DNA from: Limnohabitans sp. Rim8
GTDB lineage: Bacteria > Pseudomonadota > Gammaproteobacteria > Burkholderiales > Burkholderiaceae_C
DNA length: 7,031 nucleotides
Assembly (NCBI GenBank): GCA_945877725.1
Contig: CAMDXR010000165.1
Span: 1-7,031, forward strand
Direction: 5' to 3'
In this document: positions 1-5,270 of the stretch, piece by piece
Layout of the letters: each line of letters starts with the position of its first letter
Position numbering within the stretch: position 1 is the stretch's first letter
Program-made: the position numbers and the translations under genes
Notes under the pieces: model-generated
Databases searched by the model: none
Told to the model about the DNA's origin: nothing
Seen by the model: the letters and a program-made list of their open reading frames with translations, nothing else

Positions 1-303
1 ATTGCCGGCATTCAGGGGGCCAAAAAAACCAGCGATCTGATTCCGCTTTGCCACCCCATCGGCTTGACCCGCGTGGCCGTGGATTTTGAGGTTCGCTCTG
101 AAGAGAATGCCATTGTCTGCACCGCCACAGCCGAAACCATTGGCCAAACCGGGGTGGAAATGGAAGCCCTGACCGCCGTGCAGGTCGCCTTGCTCACCAT
201 TTATGACATGTGCAAAGCGGTAGACCGGGGCATGACCATGACCGGCATCACGCTGCTGGAAAAGCATGGGGGCAAGAGCGGGAGCTTTGTAGCGGGGAAG
301 TGA
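1..303 (+). CDS. moaC: Cyclic pyranopterin monophosphate synthase MoaC, C-terminal part (5' end outside window)
   Basis: The protein is cytosolic and converts the radical-SAM product of MoaA, 3',8-cyclo-7,8-dihydro-GTP, into cyclic pyranopterin monophosphate in molybdenum cofactor synthesis. The frame is open from base 1 and ends at TGA 301-303, giving 100 visible residues. Family length is about 160, so roughly 60 N-terminal residues are missing. Visible motifs are LIPLCHPI (window residues 13-20), TGVEMEALTA (50-59), TIYDMCKAVD (66-75) and GGKSGSF near the end. With a constant offset of 59, His18, Asp69 and Lys72 fall on the known E. coli active-site residues His77, Asp128 and Lys131, so this part looks intact. 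No other molybdenum cofactor gene is visible. The next gene, on the same strand, is 281 bp away and unrelated, so moaC probably ends its transcription unit here. Confidence 0.97.
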   Translation: MAGIQGAKKTSDLIPLCHPIGLTRVAVDFEVRSEENAIVCTATAETIGQTGVEMEALTAVQVALLTIYDMCKAVDRGMTMTGITLLEKHGGKSGSFVAGK

Positions 304-306
304 AGG

Positions 307-368
307 TAGGTGTCGCATCCGCATTTGTTTGTAAAACGTCCTTACGATCATCCGGGATGCGACACCTA
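307..368. repeat. Perfect 14-bp inverted repeat just after moaC
   Basis: TAGGTGTCGCATCC at 307-320 is matched exactly by its reverse complement GGATGCGACACCTA at 355-368. The 34-nt loop contains a smaller GTAA/TTAC pair (331-334 and 342-345). It begins 4 nt after the moaC stop, so a transcription terminator or RNA 3'-end stabilising hairpin is plausible, but no T-run follows either arm. The long loop and strict symmetry also fit a REP-like or miniature palindromic element. No flanking target duplication is visible. The symmetry is certain; the role is not. Confidence 0.6.
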
Positions 369-374
369 GCCATC

Positions 375-390
375 CCATCTTGCCAGATGG
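375..390. terminator. Small perfect hairpin downstream of moaC (possible terminator part)
   Basis: CCATCT (375-380), loop TGCC (381-384) and AGATGG (385-390) form a perfect 6-bp stem with a tetraloop, 6 nt after the larger inverted repeat. No T-tract follows (the next bases are TTGCCAGTG), so it is not a classical intrinsic terminator. Two hairpins in tandem between moaC and the next promoter region still suggest a transcript boundary. Confidence 0.3.
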
Positions 391-454
391 TTGCCAGTGC
401 CCATTGTGTTGCCATTACCGAATACAATAGGAAAAACTACAAGCAATAAAATAC

Positions 455-482
455 TTGATAATTTAATATGCATATTTATACA
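455..482 (+). promoter_or_regulatory. Candidate sigma-70 promoter for the GDSL autotransporter, in a very AT-rich leader
   Basis: TTGATA at 455-460 and TATACA at 477-482 are separated by 16 nt, resembling -35 and -10 boxes. They would give a leader of roughly 95 nt. The region is extremely AT-rich: 9 G or C among the 70 bases 441-510, by hand count. An imperfect inverted repeat, AAATAGTT (484-491) against AACTTATTT (500-508), lies just downstream and could bind a regulator. In such AT-rich DNA promoter-like hexamers arise by chance. A second weak option is TTGAGC at 541-546 with TTAATA at 564-569. Confidence 0.35.
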
Positions 483-572
483 TAAATAGTTTTTTAATTA
501 ACTTATTTAATCACACGGGTAAATACTGTTTCAATTTCATTTGAGCCGGAATTAATATACTTCTTAATAACC

Positions 573-578
573 AAGGAG
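573..578 (+). promoter_or_regulatory. Strong Shine-Dalgarno site for the autotransporter
   Basis: AAGGAG at 573-578 lies 6 nt before ATG 585. This fixes the start at 585, which also gives a proper signal peptide. An ATG at 580-582 is too close to the site and would stop after two codons. Confidence 0.85.
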
Positions 579-584
579 TATGTT

Positions 585-2537
585 ATGAAAAAATATGCAC
601 TAAGCATTACTGCGGCAGCAGCATTAATCAGTTTAAATGCACATGCCGGTTCAGTGGAGTTTAAAAACATTTACTCATTGGGCGACTCCTTGTCGGATGT
701 GGGCGTTTACAGCAATGCCGTCATTGGTGGAGCGGCATTGCAAAACATCACGCTGCCCAATATTCAATACCGGTTTACCAACAACAACCTTGATGGCAGC
801 AGCAAGGTTTGGGTGGAAGACTTGGCGGGTAGATTGGGCCTGACCATCCGCCCCAACCGGATCAATCCCACTGAGGTGGGGGGAACAGCGTTTGCAGAGG
901 GCGGTGCTCGGGTGAGCAATTCGGTGGGCATTGGCTATGCCCCTGGCAACCTGATCACCACCGTGCCCCTCACCACGCAAGTAGACCGCTTGTTGATCCA
1001 AAAACCCAAATTAGACGCGAGCGATCTGGTGTTTTTATGGGCCGGTGCCAATGACGGGTTTACCCAATTGGGCCTGATTGGTGCAGGCGCTGCAACCCCC
1101 ACAGAGGGCCTGACCCAAATGGCAATTGAGGGGGGTGTGATGGCCACACAGGTGCAGCGCTTGCGTACAGCAGGGGCCAAATATGTGGTGGTCGCCTTGG
1201 TACCCAACTTGGCCAATACCCCTTTTGGTGCCTTGTTGTCCAGTCAGTCTCCTGCCACCGGGCAGTTACTCACGGGGCTGAGCAGTACGTTCAACATGCA
1301 GGTCCTTAGTTCGGTACCTGCAGCGGGCGCGGTGGTGGTCGATGTGAACAAACTGTTGGGCGATGTGATTGCCAACCCAGTGAAATATGGCTTTAACGCC
1401 AATTCGCTGGGGGCTACTGCCTGCGGTGTGAATCCCGCCGCTACTGGGCCCAACGATTATTTCAATTCATCCCTCACGAGTTGCTTCAACAGCAATCCAC
1501 AAAACTATTTGTTTGCCGACGGGGTACACCCCAGCGCCAAAGCGCACACCATGTTTGGCCAGTTCGCCTATTCGGGCTTGCAGGCCATCGCCCAAAGTGC
1601 CGCCTTAATGGTGGCCCCCATGGTGGCCATTCGGCAGCACGGCCAATCTTTGGAGTCGCGTTTGAACATTGGTGCGCTGGTGGACAGCGAAGGCAAACTC
1701 CGACCTGAAAAAGATGTTCAGTTTTATGCCAGCCCTGAAGTGGGCAGATTCAGCACGGCGGGAGGACAAATTGAGCCCTCAGTCAAGGCCGACACGATCA
1801 AGACCGCATTCGGGCTGGACACCATGGTGGCCAAAAATGCCTTGGTCGGTTTAGCCATGTCTTACAGCCAGGGCGACGCCCAATTCGGCGGACAAAGTGG
1901 CAGCCTCAAGACCAAAGAAATGATGGGTGTTTTGTACACCACCGTGGCCCTCAGCCCCAATTGGTACGTGAACGCCAGCGCGGGCATGGGCAACATAGAC
2001 CACAGCCAATTCACGCGGCAACTGGTGCTGCCCACCACCACCATTTCAGCCACCAGCAGCCCACAGGGTTCCTACAAAAGCTTGCGCGTAGGCGCAGGCT
2101 GGATAGGTGATTGGTTGGGGGGCAAAGGCGGGCCCTACACCAGCATCACCGACGAAAAGGTGAGCATCGACGGCTTCACCGAGACCGACAGCCCCATGTC
2201 TTTGAGTTTTGGCGATATGGCCTACAAAGCCCAAAGGTTGACCCTGGGTGCCGCCTGGACACAAACTCGGCCCGTTGGGCAGTGGAGAATGTTTGCCCGT
2301 GCCGCCCTGGACCGGGACCTGAAAAGCACTGACCTGGTGGTGCGCATGGGCCCTAACCCACTGGCCTTGGCCGATGTTGCAGTGCCCAGACCCGAAAGAA
2401 CCACCTGGAACGCCACTTTGGGCTTTGCTCTGCCACAAAGCGACACCGGGGTTTGGTCGCTGCAGATGGGCCTGGGTGGCCCCAAAAACAAGCTCGAAGC
2501 CAAAACCCTGGGGTTTGCCTACCGAAAGGGGTTTTAA
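585..2537 (+). CDS. GDSL-family esterase/lipase autotransporter (EstA-like, type Va secretion)
   Basis: This is a complete 650-residue protein, close to the usual length of EstA-type autotransporters. Residues 1-21 are a signal peptide (MKK, hydrophobic stretch, AHA before Gly22). The SGNH/GDSL hydrolase passenger spans about 27-330. It carries block I GDSLSD with nucleophile Ser35, block II FAEGGA (103-108), block III GAND with Asn156, and block V DGVH with Asp312 and His315, so all catalytic and oxyanion positions are present. A predicted helical linker (about 331-365) leads to an autotransporter beta-barrel (about 375-650) with alternating hydrophobic strands and a C-terminal Phe, the usual signal for outer-membrane insertion. 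By family knowledge it stays anchored in the outer membrane with the esterase domain facing outward, hydrolysing short- to medium-chain esters or lipids; the substrate is unknown. Cys280 and Cys300 may form a disulfide. It is convergent with the CsgG-like gene and appears to be transcribed alone. Confidence 0.95.
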   Translation: MKKYALSITAAAALISLNAHAGSVEFKNIYSLGDSLSDVGVYSNAVIGGAALQNITLPNIQYRFTNNNLDGSSKVWVEDLAGRLGLTIRPNRINPTEVGGTAFAEGGARVSNSVGIGYAPGNLITTVPLTTQVDRLLIQKPKLDASDLVFLWAGANDGFTQLGLIGAGAATPTEGLTQMAIEGGVMATQVQRLRTAGAKYVVVALVPNLANTPFGALLSSQSPATGQLLTGLSSTFNMQVLSSVPAAGAVVVDVNKLLGDVIANPVKYGFNANSLGATACGVNPAATGPNDYFNSSLTSCFNSNPQNYLFADGVHPSAKAHTMFGQFAYSGLQAIAQSAALMVAPMVAIRQHGQSLESRLNIGALVDSEGKLRPEKDVQFYASPEVGRFSTAGGQIEPSVKADTIKTAFGLDTMVAKNALVGLAMSYSQGDAQFGGQSGSLKTKEMMGVLYTTVALSPNWYVNASAGMGNIDHSQFTRQLVLPTTTISATSSPQGSYKSLRVGAGWIGDWLGGKGGPYTSITDEKVSIDGFTETDSPMSLSFGDMAYKAQRLTLGAAWTQTRPVGQWRMFARAALDRDLKSTDLVVRMGPNPLALADVAVPRPERTTWNATLGFALPQSDTGVWSLQMGLGGPKNKLEAKTLGFAYRKGF

Positions 2538-2562
2538 CGGCAGTGCTCTGGGGTTGATCGCT

Positions 2563-2585
2563 TGAGCTTGGTAGAAACCGGCTCA
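2563..2585. terminator. Weak hairpin between convergent genes (possible bidirectional terminator)
   Basis: TGAGC (2563-2567) pairs with GCTCA (2581-2585). A T-G wobble, a bulged T and GGT/ACC extend the stem around an AGAA loop. It lies in the 45-bp gap between two convergent genes and overlaps the stop codon of the minus-strand gene. Neither side has a T-tract, so the support is mainly position. Confidence 0.25.
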
Positions 2586-3851
2586 GCGTTTGGCAGAAAA
2601 ACTACCGCCCGGCACCGGGGTGCTAGAGGCTTTGCCCAGAAACCAAGTGCCCTGCAGGACCAGTTGGGTTATGTCCAGGCGGCCGGCCATCATCACTGAG
2701 CCTTGACTGGTGCTGCCCGTCAGCATGAATTCGCCGTTGGGGTTGTTCATCTGGCCGCTCAAGACCAGCACGGGCTGTGCAGGTGGTGAAACCATGCCAC
2801 TGATCGAGCCATCGGGCAGAATACTCAGCGTCATCGGCCCGGCCACCAAGCCCGTCAACTGCCCACCGTAATGGCCTGTTGCGCGGTTCAAATAAGCCTC
2901 GTAGTTGCCTTGGTAGCCCGCATTGCCGGGCGCTGCATAAGGTGTGGCGCCACTGATGGCCTGGGGCTGCAAAATTTGTGGGGTGGTCGATATGACCACC
3001 GCCGCAGGTTGAATGATCACCGCCGTCGTGTTGGCTTGCCCGGCTAAAGGCGTTGCGCGCGTAGAAGACTGGGCGTTGGCCCGCGAACTGGCCGAACTGG
3101 CCTGCACCAACTGCGCTTTATTGCGCACCTGCTGCACGATGCGGTTGTAGTTGTCCAGCAAACTGGCCGCCAGCAACTTGCCCTCTGGCGTCTTGGAATA
3201 ACCCCCTGCACTGGCCCAGCCCATACCGCCCCAGCCCCAGCCGCCCAAACTGAAATCCATTTTGGTGGCCTTGCCCTCGGCACTGGCCACCTGAATACCC
3301 GAACGCACATCGGCCAGCAACAGCGTGGTCTCGGCTTCTTTGAACTTGAGGCCACCTGCCAAACCACCCAAGGCTGCCAGCGGGCCACTCAAACGCCCCA
3401 ACAAACCGCCCACGGCCGCACCAATGCCACCCGTGGTGTCAGAAAACTGCAGGCTGGGTGTCAACACAAAATCGGCGGCCTGCAATTGGCCACCGCCCAT
3501 ATTGGCATCTTGCTGCAACATGCCGCCCGAAGCCAAGGCCCGCTCTTGCTGAATGTTTTGCATGCCCACACCCCGCTCTACCACCGTGAAACAGTTGGAC
3601 TCTTGGGCAATCATGCGCAGCATGGTGGCAGGCGAACCCAGCTTGTATTGCCCCAAACTGGCCAGCATGTGGCTTTGGGGCTCTGACACGGCCAAAGTGC
3701 CCAGATTTTGGTCACACTTTTCGATGGCGCCATCTTTGCCACCCGAACCGGTTTGTGCCTGCGCCGGTAAAGCCACCCCCAAAAGACCCGCCCACAAAAC
3801 AGAAGCCGACACAGCCAAAGGAGAAACAAGAACACGGAGATTGAAGAACAT
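2583..3851 (-). CDS. Exported CsgG/HfaB-family-like protein with extra C-terminal domain
   Basis: This is a 422-residue protein. Residues 1-32 form a signal peptide with an AQA cleavage site before Gln33. Residues about 45-245 resemble the CsgG/HfaB fold: an N-terminal strand (LGTLAVSEP), a segment reading CFTVVERGVGMQNIQQER (87-104), a Gly-rich stretch (139-168), then ETTLLLADVRSGIQVASAEGKA (174-195) and a Gly/Trp patch (203-217). CsgG forms the outer-membrane pore that exports curli subunits, but CsgG itself is a lipoprotein. This protein has no lipobox cysteine after its signal, so a pore role should not be assumed. An Ala/Ser/Gln/Pro-rich linker (about 250-315) leads to a beta-rich domain (about 317-405) with strands separated by DGSISG and NPNGEF turns, unlike CsgG. 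Cys46 and Cys87 may pair. No curli subunit gene is visible. The start lacks a clear Shine-Dalgarno site but gives the only sensible signal peptide. Confidence 0.75.
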   Translation of the reverse strand: MFFNLRVLVSPLAVSASVLWAGLLGVALPAQAQTGSGGKDGAIEKCDQNLGTLAVSEPQSHMLASLGQYKLGSPATMLRMIAQESNCFTVVERGVGMQNIQQERALASGGMLQQDANMGGGQLQAADFVLTPSLQFSDTTGGIGAAVGGLLGRLSGPLAALGGLAGGLKFKEAETTLLLADVRSGIQVASAEGKATKMDFSLGGWGWGGMGWASAGGYSKTPEGKLLAASLLDNYNRIVQQVRNKAQLVQASSASSRANAQSSTRATPLAGQANTTAVIIQPAAVVISTTPQILQPQAISGATPYAAPGNAGYQGNYEAYLNRATGHYGGQLTGLVAGPMTLSILPDGSISGMVSPPAQPVLVLSGQMNNPNGEFMLTGSTSQGSVMMAGRLDITQLVLQGTWFLGKASSTPVPGGSFSAKR

Positions 3852-3958
3852 GAAAAGCCCGGTTAAAAGTTAACTAAATAAAACTAATGAACAACACGAA
3901 GTAACAAAACTAAGTACTAAAAAGGATACTCGAAATAACGCTCAATAAGCGCAATAAA
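3852..3958 (-). promoter_or_regulatory. AT-rich spacer upstream of the CsgG-like gene
   Basis: This 107-bp gap lies between two minus-strand genes and is clearly more AT-rich than its flanks, so it probably holds the CsgG-like gene's own promoter. I could not settle on one -35/-10 pair. A short stem, CGCT/AGCG (3939-3942 and 3948-3951), lies 8-20 nt past the DUF192 stop. Read on the minus strand it is followed by TTATTT, a weak terminator candidate for the upstream cluster. Confidence 0.3.
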
Positions 3959-4327
3959 TTAAGGATGTGTGATAAAAAACGCGTCCAATGACTGGCCGGT
4001 TTGCCAACCCAGCCTGTCCACACTGCCCGCCGATAACTCCAATGTGTGGCGCGTTCCGTGAGGCCCCCAAGCACCCCACCAAGGTGGCAAGTTGGCCCTG
4101 ATGACCAAAACCCGATACCCGGCATCCAAAAACACCACATCAATGGCAAAGCGCATAAAAGCCGTATGCACCGACGTGCAGGGCGACAGCAGCAACGCGT
4201 GCCCGGGCAGCAACTGGCGCCGGAACAGCAAGCCCAGCAAGCGCTGGTCCCATCGGTGGGCGTACTCGATGTGCAACTGAGAAATGCCAAGCTGCGGTGT
4301 GGCCCGAAGGGTATTTTGAGACTTCAT
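3959..4327 (-). CDS. DUF192 (UPF0127) family protein
   Basis: This is a 122-residue protein. It carries the DUF192 signature: RLLGLLFR (residues 29-36), a hydrophobic strand ending in PCTSVHTAFMRF (49-60), IDVVFLDAGYRVL (62-74), PPWWGAW (81-87) and LELSAGSVDRLGW (97-108). The family is small, widespread and of unknown biochemical function. Many members carry a signal peptide; this one has none and starts close to the domain, so it is predicted to be cytosolic. The ATG at 4327 follows the upstream lipoprotein's TAA by only 3 nt with no good Shine-Dalgarno site, which points to translational coupling. That suggests cotranscription with the Rhs/lipoprotein pair, although the product is a housekeeping-type protein with no known link to toxins. 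It may simply mark the chromosomal edge of the toxin cassette. Confidence 0.88.
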   Translation of the reverse strand: MKSQNTLRATPQLGISQLHIEYAHRWDQRLLGLLFRRQLLPGHALLLSPCTSVHTAFMRFAIDVVFLDAGYRVLVIRANLPPWWGAWGPHGTRHTLELSAGSVDRLGWQTGQSLDAFFITHP

Positions 4328-4330
4328 GAG

Positions 4331-5254
4331 TTAAAAATCAGTCTCGATGCGCTGGCCGGTTTTGGGGTGGATGTACCAGCCTTTTTCCCAGATACGGCGT
4401 TGATTCAGAGGCGTGGGCGGATTGGTAACAATTGCGCCTTTGTGAATAATTTCCAGATTATTCATTTGTATTAACAGTTCATCGGCAGCACTTAAAGGCC
4501 AGGTCATGGTTTTTGGAAGACTGATAAAACTTTGATAGCGCCAAAAGGGTGTTTTCTTGGCTAAGCTTTGGCTCCAAACAGGTATATCTGAGGGCAGACC
4601 TTTTAAGTCATCGCCCTCCCAAAGATAAGAAGCAGGCCGTGCTTCCTTGAAATCTCCACCTGTGTGGCTATAAGCTGGCGGATAGTATTGCCCCTCTTGG
4701 GCCAGCTTGGGATCAAACCGCGGCCTGTGCTCGATATCCCAGCCGACCAGGATGGTTTCAGGAATTAGTCGCAGCTTCAGCCGCATACTGGCTCTGGGGT
4801 TGCTGCGCAGGTAGTCAAGCAGCACATCTGGAATGCGCTCGGCAATGGGCACTTGCACATCAAGGAAGGGCTCCCCTTCGTAATAAGGATGCTTAGTGTT
4901 TCCTGAAAATTTTGCTCCTTTGGCGTAGCGCAAATAACGAATCGTTTTGTATATTGGCAGCACATCAGCCCCATGGCCACCGTAGCCGGAGAAGCTGGCA
5001 CCACGGCCGAAAGTTCCTTTTCTGAGCGCCTGGTCGTTGCCCACGAGTAAAACTACGTTTTCTATTGTTTCAAGCGCATCGATGCGCCTTTCTCCACCCC
5101 GCATACCTCTAAATTTGTATTTAAGCGTGGCATCCGGGTCGCTGGGGTCTGGTGGACTTGCCTTACCCAAACCCATACCCAGACTGTATTGAGATGAGCA
5201 GGCGCTCAGTACTGTGGCGATAGCGCCTATAGAAAATACTCTTTTTGTAAGCAT
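4331..5254 (-). CDS. Lipoprotein of unrecognised family, candidate immunity protein of the Rhs/DUF2235 toxin
   Basis: This is a 307-residue protein. Residues 1-19 form a lipoprotein signal: basic MLTKR, a short hydrophobic stretch, lipobox LSAC and lipidated Cys19. Ser at +2 predicts the outer membrane facing the periplasm. The mature part is soluble and mixed alpha/beta with no further membrane segment. Notable stretches are a Gly-rich loop (RGASFSGYGGHGAD, 84-97), a Tyr/Arg-rich segment (102-110), PEVLL-like helices around 140-150 and a Trp-rich C-terminus (WEKGWYIHPKTG, 289-300). I recognise no named family and no ankyrin or Sel1 repeats. ATG 5254 is 15 nt downstream of the toxin stop, with AAGGG at 5266-5270 reaching into that stop codon. 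Phospholipase effectors of the Tle group act in the periplasm and are usually neutralised by a lipoprotein encoded next to them, so position, lipidation and coupling support an immunity role. The function is inferred, not shown by homology. Sampled base composition is low (25 G/C in 60 at 4501-4560). Confidence 0.8.
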   Translation of the reverse strand: MLTKRVFSIGAIATVLSACSSQYSLGMGLGKASPPDPSDPDATLKYKFRGMRGGERRIDALETIENVVLLVGNDQALRKGTFGRGASFSGYGGHGADVLPIYKTIRYLRYAKGAKFSGNTKHPYYEGEPFLDVQVPIAERIPDVLLDYLRSNPRASMRLKLRLIPETILVGWDIEHRPRFDPKLAQEGQYYPPAYSHTGGDFKEARPASYLWEGDDLKGLPSDIPVWSQSLAKKTPFWRYQSFISLPKTMTWPLSAADELLIQMNNLEIIHKGAIVTNPPTPLNQRRIWEKGWYIHPKTGQRIETDF

Positions 5255-5265
5255 TGAATATCAAT

Positions 5266-5270
5266 CCCTT
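5266..5270 (-). promoter_or_regulatory. Ribosome binding site of the lipoprotein gene, touching the toxin stop codon
   Basis: On the minus strand AAGGG occupies 5270-5266, 11 nt before the ATG at 5254. The toxin TGA is at 5272-5270, so its last base is the first base of this site. Ribosomes finishing the toxin would therefore load directly on the lipoprotein gene, keeping the two products tied. Confidence 0.55.

Noticed and set aside
307..368. Inverted repeat as ends of an insertion sequence or a CRISPR repeat
   Set aside because: There is no transposase, only 34 nt between the arms, no target duplication, and no repeated units with spacers.
210..449. 79-codon open frame overlapping the end of moaC and the inverted repeat
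   Set aside because: It begins inside moaC in another frame and runs through the hairpins. Its composition is unlike a protein and it has no ribosome site.
580..588. ATG-TTA-TGA minimal frame overlapping the autotransporter start
   Set aside because: It is only 1 nt from the Shine-Dalgarno site, so it is unlikely to be initiated; probably coincidence.
2046..2438. 130-codon open frame on the - strand inside the autotransporter barrel
   Set aside because: It is antisense to a complete beta-barrel coding region and has no domain or ribosome site.
3553..3873. 106-codon open frame on the + strand over the start of the CsgG-like gene
   Set aside because: It is antisense to a signal peptide and conserved CsgG-like segment and has no recognisable product.
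4046..4474. 142-codon open frame on the + strand across DUF192 and the lipoprotein 3' end
   Set aside because: It is antisense to two well-supported genes and its Gln/Arg/Pro-rich composition is typical of a shadow frame.
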